DNA of 64,000 nucleotides from Hydrangea macrophylla (taxonomy: Eukaryota; Streptophyta; Magnoliopsida; Cornales; Hydrangeaceae), in the NCBI GenBank assembly GCA_033977485.1, contig CM066989.1:34821095-34885094 (forward strand), written 5' to 3'. Numbering within the stretch: the first letter of the stretch is position 1; each line of letters begins with the position of its first letter. A program made the position numbers and the translations under genes. Of the stretch, positions 10,721 to 22,699 are shown one piece after another. The notes under the pieces were generated by a model. The model saw only the letters and a list, made by a program, of their open reading frames with translations. It made no database searches and was not told where the DNA came from.

Positions 10721-10959
10721 GAGTGTTGTTAATTGATGGGATTTTAATTAGCACTGGAAAATACTGGCACTTTGTAACTAATTTCCAATAATTAATGGCG
10801 TTTTGAAAAAATATGTGGTTATTTGATAGCGTTGGAATTTTAAACGTTGTAATTTTCTGTTATTATTTTTCAGACGCCATATTATATTTTCTGTTCTTGC
10901 GCAAGTATTTGGTAAAAACGACGTAGTGTGGTTTTTTTTTTCAGTTCAGAGATCTTTTA

Positions 10960-11190
10960 TGATACACTAGTGCTTTTAGTTGTATCATGCATTCTAATTT
11001 AGTGCCAAAATGTAGTGATGTTGTCCTAAAATATTCTAACTTGGTCCAACATTTAGTAACTTTGAAAACTATTTTGGTTTTAACTAAAATGGTTATCAAA
11101 ATTATTACATGTTGGGACCAAGTTACAATATATTGAAAACAAAAGTAATAGGATGTATGAGATACAGGACATCCTCTAGAATGTACCAAT
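10960..11190. repeat. Foldback (MITE-like) repeat
   Basis: AACTTGGTCC at 11039 and GGACCAAGTT at about 11115 begin inverted arms of roughly 45 bp with few mismatches, meeting near 11085. Weaker pairing extends outwards to about 10975 and 11185. No coding capacity. Class not determined. Confidence 0.5.
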
Positions 11191-12189
11191 AATTTTCATT
11201 TTTTTTTCTTGTATCAGGATTAGGAAATGATCAGCAGTTCTCTTGTTCTAGTCACACTAGCTAGGCACCATATCTTACATATCCTTGTTGATCAGACACC
11301 CTCACAGTTCAACTTGTTGAATCCCTATTGTATGTTTGTTGTAATTTCCCCTTAATTTTGCTTCCTTCGTGGAACTAATAGTTGGGTCCTTTACTACCTT
11401 ATACTATATGAAGGCTCTGCCTTTCAAGTAATTGTCGGACATGTTTCTTGGTGATCCTATGTATGAAACATAAGCTACAAGGAAAAGAAAAGAAAACACA
11501 ATGGAGAACTTTTTCTTTATCTGGTCAATAAGGAAAATGGTGAACAACTAAGGAATGAAAAGGAAATAGACTAAAAGAAAAATGAAAATATTTCTTTAGT
11601 GTATTTTTCTATTGAAGTGAAATTTCATTATTTTGTATTTGTAATTGACTTGTTGCATACGATAGCTACTTTTGACAATCCAATTGTTTCTTACTGTAGC
11701 TCTAACTGTACACAAGAGTTGGAACCATTAGTTCATACTTCAACATATTATAACTATAACTACTACTTTGTTAATGCAAGGAGAGGATTGGGTGGTTTGT
11801 GTCAACCATTAGTTCCTACTTCCACATATAATAACTATTACTACTACTTTGTTAATGCAGGAGAGGATTGTGTGGTTTGTGTCTCAGTCACTGATAGGAA
11901 CTACTCCTGTGATCGAGGATATGATAGCTTCGTGCAAATTCTTGGCCAAGAGATACTAACATGAGGTCGTGCTGGTCAAATCCGCTCTGCTTGTGAATTT
12001 GTTTTGGTTATTGATGTAAAGACACTTTATTTGGACAAGTCTTTTGTATTTTGTTAATTATGAAAGTAAATACAAGTACTGAAAATTTATGTCCAATTAA
12101 TTCAATTGCAATCAATTTTTTTTGTTGATTAAATTCTACAGGTCATTCTCATACACTAGTGTCAATACAGGTCATATAAAAAAAAGGGT
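11191..12189. repeat. CACTA-1 3' internal region with an 81-bp tandem duplication
   Basis: Two units beginning AACCATTAGTTC lie head to tail at 11723-11803 and 11804-11883. They differ at about ten positions and by one base in length. A short open frame spans them (11599-11964), rich in Tyr and Asn, but matches nothing I recognise. The rest of the stretch has no visible gene. Confidence 0.6.
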
Positions 12190-12720
12190 AATATGGTGAC
12201 AAATAGTGACAACTCCATACTGTCAACCGATGGTGTGACTAATTACCAAGATGACATTATTTAATTTAATTAGTCATAAAAAACTTGTGAGTAAAAGAGT
12301 ATTTTTACCCGTGATGAGATAATTTAATTTAATTAGTCATAAAAATCCTTGTGAGTAAAAGAGTATTTTTAGTGTCATTATATTTTTTGCCATAAATAAC
12401 ATATTTTTAGTGACGAAGTTCTTGTGGCTAAAAGATTTTTTTAGTGTCAACAAAATTATTGCCACAATAAAATTTAAAATTTAGTGACGATATTTTGATT
12501 GACACTAAAAGTGTTCTATTTTGCCATGGAACTGAGTTGTGGGTAAACATGTGGGATTTAGTGGCGACTTCATTAATTTTGCCACAAAAAGATTTAGTCA
12601 CAGTACAATTAGTCACAACCTAGTGGCAACTCAAATTGTTGTCACTAAAACTTTTAGTGGCATAATTCAAGCTTTTAGTGGCGAAATTTGTTGCCACTAA
12701 AAGTCATTTTTCTTGTAGTG
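12190..12720. repeat. CACTA-1 right subterminal repeat region
   Basis: About fifteen degenerate copies of TAGTGACGA, TAGTGGCAA or their complements lie in direct and inverted order across this stretch, with a shorter counterpart at about 5617-5890. A segment containing TTAATTTAATTAGTCATAAA is duplicated at 12258-12290 and 12320-12350. In characterised CACTA elements such motifs bind the TNPA protein and are required in cis for excision. Confidence 0.75.
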
Positions 12721-12723
12721 TGT

Positions 12724-13965
12724 TAACAAGATCCCCTAAAAAGATTGAAGTAATTCAGATTCATTTATTATTGTTAGAAAATCATACAAAATCTCTGGAT
12801 AAAGAGTTCATAAATTCTAAGTGATGTCTGGTTTTGGTCCAATTCCCAGAGATTAGGCCGTTCGATCTTTGATTTTCTTTTTGGGTTAGAAACTAGACTC
12901 ATAGAGGCACGTTATGTCAAAAAAAAATTAAGATCAAACCATGGAAATTTGGCTTTTCCTATTGTTGAAAGTCTGATATGTTCTCTATAATTCTTGGAAT
13001 TCTATGATAGATTTGGATTCCTTTGTAGATGATGATCCAAATGACTTTCTATGACCTAAGGCATAAACCATGTTTTGATTATGATTAAATAAGCTTAAAT
13101 CCAGAGGCTAGGTAATCCAAATCAGCAAATGATTCATAGCTTGTTCTTGTTCATGTTCATGTATTCATCGCATACGTATTGATTCTTGTAATTCGGACAT
13201 TTATTTGTATTATGATAAGTCATAATTAGTTGAACCAAGTTATGGGTTCCTTGTGATCATGTTGGGATTGTATTATCTCTATATGGACATTATATTGGCT
13301 CCGAGTTGAGACTTGTATATCTATAGAGGTGTTGTGGTTTCAACAAGTTAGAAGGAATTCATGATTGGGTCAACTTTCTCCGTGTCTGATAGATTTAAGC
13401 TAGGAGTTTGATATGATATTTAGGATTTGATATTGTATTGTGTTCAAAGAATGAGGACTAGCCCTTTATTTTGTAGCGCCGTGGAGGTACAATTTCTCGA
13501 CTTTTCTCTAGTTTATTTTATTTATTGATTTTATCGATTTTTTACTCCATTCGCGACACCGTAGACTATGTCTTGCCTTATATGTAATATATGTGTTAGA
13601 GACCCCTTTCTAGGTTTTTTTTTCTATTTATTTGTATGCATTGCACGTTTCCTTTTGTGGTTGGACCCCGGGTAAGTTTCTTTGTTCCTTATTGCATATC
13701 ATCTTGCTTGCTATTTGAACTATGTGATTTTGTATGCCTTTTATCATTAGCAATCATACACCTTTTCCAACATGCTTTTGGAATGTACATTTATATCTAT
13801 GTATTAATTGAGGGCATGCTTAGAAATCTCTATTTCCAAAAGATCAGTTTGCTTTTAAATATTTTCTTAATTTTCCTTTGATAAAAATTAAGTGGCGACT
13901 CGCATTTTGAACTAAGACCTTGGAGGCATGGGGCAACCTGGTCGGTCAAGTTATTATGGTGTCGT
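12724..13965 (+). repeat. Right part of the Ogre/Tat-like LTR remnant
   Basis: This continues the sequence left of CACTA-1. Removal of the transposon and one TGT rejoins ...AAATGTGTTAACAAG.... Near its end at 13891-13900 it has AGTGGCGACTC, a word that also occurs about 100 bp before the end of the LTR at 16711-19970 (19869-19879). By that comparison the LTR would end at about 13965, but no clear CA end or primer site is readable there. Confidence 0.4.
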
Positions 13966-14951
13966 ATGATCACTCTGGATCTCGTACCATGTATTGGTAT
14001 ATAAAGCATCCTATCAAATGTATGTCAAGGGTTCCTTATTTGACCAAAACATGGCCTTTGGATGATAGCTTCCATAGAACCTTTCACTCTAGGAAATCAA
14101 TTCTTGGTTAGGATTATGTGCTAAAGAGTTTTGTATGCCCGTAAGGGATTACTTGAGATGATGATGATAGGATGTATAACCCTTTAATCACCTTTTAGCA
14201 ATTCCTTCTCATGTCTCACGACATTTGGGAAAATGCCGAATCTTGATTATTAGGTTACACTTCTTATAATTTGTTAGCTAAGCATCATCGACCTTGCATG
14301 CATCTGACTACATGAAAAGTACGGTGATAATCCGATCATGTGATCCTTTTACCCAAGGAATTTTGAATCTATCTTCTAAAGCAAACATATTTTTGCCATC
14401 TTTATACCAAAATCAGTCGTTCTTTCAAAAATCCTCACAGTTCACTTTTTGATTAAAAATCCAAGTCAACCTTTGGTAAGGTATATTTTCACACGATCAT
14501 ATTCAAAGGAAAATCCAAAAATCTTGGGAATTGTTTTTGGGAGAAGTGCTTTTCAAACGAATTTCAAAGCGAAATTTCAATCCAATCATCTTTGTTGAGG
14601 AATGTTTAAACATCCTCGTTTTCAAAATAATTCTCAAGAATTATTTTCAAAAGATTTTATCATCCAAGAAATGCTTTCCAAATGAATTTAAAAAAAATCA
14701 AAAATACCCAACCTTGGAAAAGGTAACAAGGATCACAATGAAAGGAGAAATTAGCACACTTGACATGGCTGAGGATTTTATGTGCTTATTTGTCTTATGT
14801 GCTAAGGTTAAGGTTTTTGTTTATTTTGGAATGTAGAATAGGCACACGCGCGCACATGTATCTCATTTGTGTGGCATTTGAATCATTCAAAAATATTTTA
14901 ATTCTATCAAACTTTTGAAATAAAAATAAATATAACTGTAGGCAAGTAGCA
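13966..14951 (+). other. Leader region of an Ogre/Tat-type element
   Basis: About 1 kb with no convincing gene between the presumed LTR end and gag, the size expected for the leader of such elements. The short frame at 14531-14836 has no recognisable content. Confidence 0.4.
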
Positions 14952-16680
14952 TTGAACGCCAGGACAGTTTGGGTTAATGATTCGAGTGCAGGGTCAGTAA
15001 GAAGAGAGCCAGAGACAGAAAGAGAAATGGATCAAGAACAGCACGTCATAGAAATAGTACAGTTAAAAGAGAGAATGGATCAAATGATGGCCATGTTGGA
15101 AACGCTAACCCGCCAAAGACCTACAATTGATCCACTAATAATCGATCCTCCTCCACCTACTGCTCGGGTTGTGGAAGTTGATTGGTATGAGGATCTAGTA
15201 CTACCTAGAGTTGATGTACCTAGATCAGAAAGAGAGAAGATTGAGAAAGATGAGAAGAGCGTATTGAGATGAAGGAGAATGTGGAGAAGCTAGAGAAAAT
15301 TGTCTGCAAGTCCAATGGGGTTGTTAGCTACCTTCTAGAGTTAGAGGGTTTGTTTGAGGGAGCTCAAGAAAAGCTGCCGATCGATTTTAAGATGCCTAAA
15401 ATTGATAAGTTCGATGATTCTGGTAACCCCAGAAATCATGTGAGGATGTGTATCTTTCAGTCGAGTGCTTTCAGTCCAGCCATGATGCCTATGCTATTTC
15501 AGCAAACCCTGACTGGGCAGCTTTGTCTTGGTATTTCACTTTGGAACCTAGCAAAACTCGCATATGGGAGGAAGTTGTTAAGGCTTTTGTCACTTAGTAC
15601 AAGCATAATCAAGAACTTGATGTAATCGTGAGGGATTTAGAGACGACTACACAAGAATATAAAGAGTCGTTTGTTGAGTTTCTAACTCGTTGGAGAGGAA
15701 AGGCCACGAAGATGACCCAACGGCCGTCTAAGAAAGAGCATATCCAAATCATAGTAAATAACTTATAGAGTATCTATTAAGAGAAGCTTATGTGTCAATG
15801 CATCCACACTTTTGTGGAGTTTTTTGAGATCAGAACAACAATCAAAGATGTTATCAAGGATGGAAAGATTAAGAATGATATGTTACAAGGGAACCGCTCT
15901 AAAAGACCATTTTACGGAGGGCACACGGGAAACCAAGTAGTAACTGATGTTAATGTTTTGAGCCAGCCAAAAGAAGGGCAGAATTTGTTAAAGAAGGGGG
16001 ATGCATCAAGACAAAAGTTGGGGGGACAACCATGTCACTTCATAGATTTAGGGATTTCATTGACCACCACTCTTAAGCGATTAATGGAAAAGGGATATCT
16101 AAAGCTGCTAGACCCAAGGAAGATGCCTGATCCACTCATACTGAACTTCAATGCAAACCTCTATTGCGAATATTACCAAGCTCATGCCCACACAATAGAC
16201 AAGTGCATGAGGCTGAGGCATGAAGTACAAGATATGGTTGATAGCAAAACCATTTCTCCTCCGCCTACAGATCGTCCAAATGTGACCCGAAACCCGCTCC
16301 CCAACCATCATGATGTACCACCACCACGAAACATCAACCTCTTAGAGGTCGGGAAGGAAGTCTTCGACCCATCTGTATTGATCGTACCAATAGGACAAGC
16401 TATCAAACCTTATGAATTTCTGGAAGATCAGAGGATAAGCATTATAGGAGTCGAGGAAGAAGAGTGGTTAGCGGGAGGAGAAGAAGAACATGCATTCGAA
16501 GAATATATTGAAAATGAAATCATCCAAATCAATTTGTGGGATCCTAATAACCCTACTAATAACTCTATTTAGAGAGAGCAAGAGGTGTACAATGATACAA
16601 ATAGTCTGTGGTATGAGGGAGAAGAAGGTAAAAAGGAAGGAAAAGCTGTAGAAGTGGTCAATCATGCATTCATGCTCAAT
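14952..16680 (+). pseudogene. Ogre/Tat-type Gag, frameshifted
   Basis: Three consecutive frames give one decayed Gag. The first (14952-15272) starts MNARTVWVND and has a glutamine/methionine-rich helix (LKERMDQMMAMLETL). The second (15269-15625) holds FKMPKIDKFDDSGNPRNH, the start of the capsid domain, and then slips out of frame. Bases 15500-15780 still encode ALSWYFTLEPS, FVEFLTRWRGKA in another frame with stops. The third (15790-16572) contains LYCEYYQAHAHTIDKC followed by LRHEVQDMVDS, the C-x2-Y/H-x-H-C knuckle and VQD(L/M)I block known from Tat/Ogre Gag. The gene runs almost to the purine tract at 16699, so no pol lies between gag and the next LTR. Confidence 0.72.
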
Positions 16681-16698
16681 AGATGATCTTTATGAGAT

Positions 16699-16710
16699 AG
16701 GAGAAGAAGT
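16699..16710 (+). other. Polypurine tract
   Basis: AGGAGAAGAAG directly before the LTR start TGTAGACACC. In LTR elements this primes plus-strand synthesis, so the gag to its left belongs to an element for which the following LTR is the 3' LTR. Confidence 0.65.
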
Positions 16711-19700
16711 TGTAGACACCCCATTTTGTCGGCTATCAGATTTAGGAGACCCATAGCTTGGTGGTTCACAATGATCGAAAAAGACTCAAAAAGGACTTCT
16801 CGAAGTTAGTTCTATCTCTCAAAATGCTCAGAATGACCAAAATGCCCCTGAAAGCCCAAACTCTCCCAGATTTGGATCAAAAGTTCTAGAAACATACTAC
16901 GTCATAAGAAAGTAATAAAAATGAGTTTTGAAGCAAAATCAGATGAAATCGTCAGCTCCTAGAGACCTCCGAAAGTCCCAGAAGTTCTCGGAAAGTCTAC
17001 GTTGATCGGTTTGACCACGGATTAACCAGGTTTGACCAAGGTTTGACAACTTTTGACCAAAATTGTCCAAATTCACCGAAAAGCTCCGAGATTATTCTAG
17101 ATCATGTGAAAAGTACTTAAACAAATTTTAAAAGAAAATCGGACAAAAATGTCAGCTCCTGGGAGCTCCTAGAGGTTCCCAGAACTTCCTAGAGGTCCTT
17201 GGTTTGACCAGTTTGACCAAAAGTTGACTTCAAAATTGGAGCATCTTATCATTTTTTAAAAATATTTCATGGATACTAGAGGTCAATAGCTTTCCAACGG
17301 TATATCGCACATAATTTCTGGATTTAAAACGAATTTATGGTGAATTTCCGAAGGTAAAAAAGGCGATTAAATTGGCTTTTATCGTGAATACCGCAAAACT
17401 TTTCAAAGTAACCTATCTCTGAACTATTTTTTTTATGTAAATCAGACTCCATTACCTTTCCAACGGTATATCACAACCTTATTTTGGAGTTCATATGCAT
17501 TTTCTGTGAATTTCGGACGAAATAGGGTCTTTTCGCGAATTCCAAAACCTCTGGGGGCCTAAACGTAAATTTCTGGGCGTCTGAGGAGCAGTGCCGCGGC
17601 GGAACATGGCCAGTGCCGTGGCGGCACTTAACCCCCGTAGAGTCCATTTTTGTAATTTATTTTGGGGGTCCAAATTGAATAATTGAAGACCAAAACGATG
17701 TGGTTTTATGTTCACAGATGTTTGGGACCAATGTGAGCACTCTTTTAATCCCAAAACCACCCCAAATTGGCCTATATAAACCCCCCTTTGCTCTTCATTT
17801 TAGGGGGGTCCAACTGCAAAGTTCATAGAAGTTGTAGAGAGAAAGAGAGATAGAGATAGGTTTAGAAGAAGGAAAGGGAGCTTCTCCCACTGATTTTCTT
17901 TAAGAAAGTGAGTTTCAATCTTATTTTCTTCCATTACCCCTCTTATATTTCACATTCAAGTCTTTCCCAACCACCATTTTTGAGCAATCTTGAGTTAGGA
18001 AACTATTTCCATGTCCAAATGTCAATATCTATGAGTGAAACACCAAGCTATAAGTCCAAAATCACATTGATTATCATCTATTGATTGCTATTACTTGGTT
18101 GTTTATATGAATGTTCATCTCTCTTCACCTCATTTCTTTTTTATTTTTCTTTGTTTACATACTAGTTTATCATCATCTAGATGATGACATGAAGTTTGAG
18201 GTGAGTGAATCCTAATGGATAGTAGCTCTTGACCTCAAAAACATGTTTGATAGATGATGATTCCAACTTCAATACTTCCAAAGTATTCTTGAAGTTATGC
18301 TCAAATGGAAACAATGGTCTCCAACAATCTTGGAGGTTCTTGACATGAGTTCAATATTGGTATTTCAAGTGGTCATAATCTCCATTTAAGTGCTGAAAGT
18401 GTACTCTCAAAACCTCAATTTCAAAACCCCTCTTAAATAAACCCCTCATTTTGACTTTAAAGAATAAAACCATAGTTCTTCCCAAAACCTTCAAAACAGT
18501 GAACAATGTGAGTTCAAAGATTTCTCTAGGACTCAATACTCAAAGTATTAACATGAGACCACTTGAAAAGCCTTCTTAACTCATTAGAGAACACCCACGA
18601 TTTTTGGTTTGACTTGGAAACACTTGAAAGGGGTCCATTTGGACCCAAACATTCTTTCTAGACATTCTGTTTTTGCTGTCACAGCAGCTTGGTTGACTTT
18701 CAACTTGTTTTACAGAAACCTTTTCTAAAAGGAGTGGTCCCAACTCATTTTTCCCTTGGACTTAAGTGTCTTAAAAAACCTTTTGTATAATATGGGCCTC
18801 TAGATCTTTTGTTTTCATTTTCTAAGATTTTTCAACATTTCAATCGACAATACGGACTTTGTTTCTGATTAATCTCTATTGTTTATATGATTTCTCTCAA
18901 TCTCTAAAAGTTGTTGAGGATTGGCATTTTGAAATGTGTTCTAGACATAATAAGGATGATCTCCATGAAAAATCATGCATTAAAAACATTTCTAACCTCA
19001 CATTTCAATTTCCACAAGATCAAGACACCGTTCTGTCCACTATTCACAGCAAGTATACTCTTACTTCCATCCTTTGATTTGATGCTTATATGTACTTCAA
19101 ATTAGTTCATATCCTAGGAAGTAGTCCATACCATATGTGTACATATCCCATGATGATTTCCCCCATGAATTCATTCATATTCTAGACTTCTAAGTCACTT
19201 TAGAAAATTCATATCCACAAACACACTACAATCTTGGCACATTCTAAGGCCATGCATTGCATTCATGCAAGATTTGGGGTTTTTGTGACTCCTAATCTAA
19301 GAAGATTGTAAGGAATGACTTCGATCACACGTCCATGCTTCCCTCGATCTAATCTTCCTTCCTCATCCATCCCGGGGATTGAGAGGTCTTCTTTCCTCCA
19401 AGATTAACATGCATCATTCTAGCTTATTAAGCATATTTTTGATCTCTTTGTTTATTTGTCAAGAACAATTCATGTCCCATTTAGATTAGGAAAACTTGAT
19501 TACTTGATATATGATTAGACAATTTTTCTTAAGTTTGTTCTATGTGATCTTTCACCTTGCATTGTGTGATGCTTTGCTTAGATCTTTTGAATGATATCTT
19601 ATCTTTCGATTTTCCATTTCAAAATTCTTATGTGATGTAATATACTATCATAGTATTAATTATCGAACCAAACATAGTATAGGATGATTATTTGGATGCT

Positions 19701-19970
19701 AATTGAGGCCCGTCAAAAGACGGGGCGAGTTGAGGGTGTTTTAGTCGTGACAAAGGCTCCTTCTTCTCTCATACCAAAACCCCGAGCCAAGTTTTTTGGC
19801 TATGAAAAGTCCGTGCCCTTTATCCGTTTGGGTGAGTCGAATTAGGTTTTTTGGTTCCTTAAAGACCAAGTGGCGACTCTGTATCTATTTTCAACAGACC
19901 TTCTTCCTTTTCTTTCTTCCTTTCAAAACAATCTCAAAACAAACAAGAGGTGAAATTTCGTGTGTCCACA
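16711..19970 (+). repeat. Ogre/Tat-type LTR, complete, 3,260 bp
   Basis: It begins TGTAGACACCCC and ends TGTGTCCACA, a good inverted end pair with TG...CA. A purine tract lies just before it and a primer-binding site just after it. Inside are a series of TTTGACC words (17013-17065, 17200-17225), a roughly 170-bp imperfect tandem duplication beginning CTTTCCAACGGTATATC at 17289 and 17458, a GC-rich GTGCCGCGGCGG block at 17590-17625, and a TATA box at 17771-17780. The 18000-19700 part is AT-rich without genes. Flanked by internal sequence on both sides, it must be shared by, or be the junction of, two units. Confidence 0.8.
17771..17781 (+). promoter_or_regulatory. TATA box of the Ogre/Tat-type LTR
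   Basis: CCTATATAAAC about 1.06 kb into the LTR, after the GC-rich block. Position and sequence suit an LTR promoter. Confidence 0.55.
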
Positions 19971-19973
19971 ATC

Positions 19974-19991
19974 TGGCGACTCTGCTGGTGA
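19974..19991 (+). other. Primer-binding site of an Ogre/Tat-type element
   Basis: TGGCGACTCTGCTGGTGA begins three bases after the LTR end. The sequence resembles the TGGCGACTC(C/T)(A/G)CTGGGGA primer sites known next to Tat/Ogre LTRs. The priming tRNA is not assigned here. The first eleven bases also occur inside the LTR at 19870-19880. Confidence 0.65.
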
Positions 19992-20929
19992 TATATATTT
20001 TTCAAAACAAAATAATACCGAAGTTTGACTTGTAAGAAGCATCCTTAAAATCATCTTTTCACTGTATCTGGTCCATTGCATTACACTTCTGCATTTCCCC
20101 CTCCGACTGTGTCTGAAACGCGACGCTGACATTATTCAGGTCTTGCTGTGCCAGGGCACAAGTCACCGTTGACACTGTACCTTCTTGGTCTATCAAAAAG
20201 AGTAAAAAACCTCCGTACTGTCTCTCTGACGGTATATTGGAACTCTCGTCAATGGACCCTCTTTGACTAAACCCAGCCTTTGTATATAGTTCCTGTCGAG
20301 CCTTTCATAGGACTATTCATTTATCTTTTCAGATAGGACGATGTGATATAACTGCTGTTTGCCCTGGTGGAATTACCTGCGCGGTATAGACGCTTATGTG
20401 GCATAGAACAAAACCTCTTTCTTATGATTCCCAAGGCAATCAATCACATGTGATTACATTGAGTTGACATGCCTAGGCACCATGATAAGGATGTCTGCTC
20501 CATATTTGCAGAGATATACACCGCAAACCTTGTTTGTTGGTCCTAAGACATAGGAGTATGAAAACTGCTAGATAGTATGATCACCATCATCACCTGTTCC
20601 CGTCATATATCCCTATTTCTTCCAGAAACTCTGCCCAACTCATCAGGATATCCCTGTTTCTCCTAGAAACTCTGTCCGAATCACCCAGATTTCCTAGAAA
20701 TCCCTATTTTTCCCCAGATTATCCAGAAATCTCAGTTTATTCCAGAAACTCCGATATACTTATGTCTTTCAGATACTCTGTCCGAATTACCCAAATATTC
20801 TTGCTTCTCCCAAAAACCTTTGTTTCACCCAAAATTCCAAAAAATCCATGTTTCTCCTGAACCTCTACCCAAGCTTCCCAGAAATTCCCATTTCCCAGGA
20901 ACTCCATCTAAACTGACACGAGAAATATT
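19992..20929 (+). other. Leader of a second Ogre/Tat-type unit, with CCAGAAACTCTG repeats
   Basis: No gene is visible. From 20580 to 20910 there is a degenerate short tandem repeat built on TCCAGAAACTCTGTCC and ATCCCTATTT, about ten units of 25-45 bp. The leader stops at the LTR-like unit starting at 20930. No gag or pol of this unit is in the window. Confidence 0.5.
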
Positions 20930-22680
20930 TGTGTGCACTTGTGTGCTATACCCAAGTGTAGGTAGACGTGCAAGTAGTAATCTAGTTAAGACCAGGTCAA
21001 TCCCACATGGAAGGTTGGAAACTAAGTACCAACATTAGACTCTGAAAAGAAAATAAAAATCAATGTTTAAGGAAAGTGTAGAACACGGAGTTCCACGATT
21101 ATCAACTACTAAAGATAAAGCAACTAAATTAAATTAAACTAATGATTAACTAATTAACTAAAATGATATTTTAAAATCGTGTTTTTACTTACTAAAAAGG
21201 GAAGTGTTGGGATCACACGAATCCACAGTGACCCAGCCATCTATCATGCAGTTGCATTAAAGCTCAATGGAGAACATCTTCTACGGAATTCCGTATTTCT
21301 CTTAAAATAAAGAATCCATAGCCCTTTCATGACCGGGACTATATCATCACAGTTAATTTGAAACACGTGAAAGCGGTTTAAAATAATAGTTAGGACTCGC
21401 ACCTACAATGGTGTTAGCATTGAGGGTGGTTTGCAAAAGATATTGAAGAAAAATGCTTTAAGGCCTTAAGTTCAGAGAGTTTTGACAAACTGAGCATTTG
21501 GGGACAATTTGATAGCAAATCTCTAAAGTAAAAAGTCTAGGAATACTGCATAGGATATTCTCAAGAATCAGAGAGGTCGATCGATCGAACCTCATCAACT
21601 TTCAATCGATAGAAATGTCTTCGATCGCTTGACTGTATCCCTGCTTCGATCGATCGAACTAACTTCGATCAATCGAACACATGTTTCAAACTACTGCATG
21701 GCAGAGCCTAGAGATCACTGTTTCATTGTGATCTCCAAACCCTAGGACTACTCAGACATAGTCTAGAGTGACTCAGATTCGTTTTTAATGTAAATACTCA
21801 TTAAGGCTTTGTTTGGTTCTGATTTAAACATGAAAAAAAACTACTCCCTCCGTCCCATATTAAGAGTCTCTTTTGGGAATTCCAATTTATTAAGGGGACA
21901 ACCTTGATTTTGGTGAGATTTTTAACTTTCCAATATTGTCCTTTTTGAAATTCAAAATTATAGTGTCATATCAAAAAAAAAGAGGGAAGAGTTGGATATA
22001 ATAAAGGGCAAATTTGGAAAGTGTGTATTAATGTACTTTGACTTTTCAAAGAGGACTCTTAAAATGGGACATCAAAAAATGGCATCAAGGACTCTTAATA
22101 TGGGACATAGGGAGTATTAAACTATGGTTTTATCACTACTAGCAAGAAAAACTTCAATTCTAACAGATTCTAACTATTGAAACTACTAAAAGACTATAAA
22201 TGAAACGAATAAAACAGAACCTGGAATGAACAGAGTTATTTATTAACTTCAAACTTCAATCAAATCCAATACCCAAGCAATGAAACCTACAAAACTCAAG
22301 TAAACACTCTCTCTCTAAAACTATTGAAAAACAATGTGTGGCCTCCCCTTTTGAATACATATATTAAAACCTAGAGCTAGGGTTAAACACTCCGTCTCTG
22401 CTACGTGTGCATAAGTTATGATAAAAGCCATGTTCGATCGATCGAACATCACTCGATCGATTGAACTTCTGGGATCGTCAAGCGCTTGAACAACCTTCGA
22501 TCGATCGAGCCCTCGATCGCTTGAGGTGTCTTCGATCGCTCGAGCTTCACTTTTCATCTTTGAATTGCCTTTCTTATAATCTAGCTTTCCTTTTATCCTG
22601 TTAGTGATTCCTGCACCCAGCAAAACAGTAATCTGCACGAATAATAGCATAAAACAGCATAACTTATCAAAGATTAGTCA
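20930..22680 (-). repeat. LTR-like unit, probably a solo Athila/Tat-related LTR on the minus strand
   Basis: TGTGTGCACTTG starts it and TTAGTCA ends it, with TATT on both sides (20926-20929 and 22681-22684), so the target duplication is at best four or five bases. Its first 350 bp parallel the inner end of the Athila-like LTR at 2543: a CAAGTAGTAA/AAGGTCGAACCCAC-type stretch, an AATTAACTAA-rich part, and GGATCACACGAATCCAC against GGATTGCAAATCCACC. It holds TCGATCGATCGA clusters at 21575-21680 and 22430-22545 and a Stowaway MITE. Ends are inferred. Confidence 0.5.
21844..22114. mobile_element. Stowaway MITE, 271 bp
   Basis: CTCCCTCCGTCCCATATTAA at the left matches TTAATATGGGACATAGGGAG at the right, and TA flanks both ends. 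These are the standard termini and target site of mariner-type Stowaway elements. It is non-coding and sits in the LTR-like unit 20930-22680. Confidence 0.92.
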
Positions 22681-22699
22681 TATTGTATCAAAACTGGCA

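Larger units (their letters stand above)
5601..12720. mobile_element. CACTA-1: complete CACTA (En/Spm) transposon, 7,120 bp
   Basis: The left end reads CACTACAAGAAAA and the right end TTTTTCTTGTAGTG, the standard CACTA terminal inverted repeat. The three bases outside are TGT on both sides (5598-5600 and 12721-12723), the expected 3-bp target duplication. Both ends carry many TAGTGGC/TAGTGACGA subterminal motifs, the known binding sites of TNPA-type proteins. No long transposase frame survives. Inside are one decayed TNPA-like exon (9094-9196), a captured HIPP-like exon (8091-8165), an L1 fragment and several MITEs. It is therefore a non-autonomous copy that would need proteins in trans. Confidence 0.93.

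Noticed and set aside
10720..10930. Possible nested CACTA MITE ending ACGACGTAGTG at about 10926
   Set aside because: The right end resembles CACTACGTCGTT in reverse, but there is no CACTA at the left side and no 3-bp duplication.
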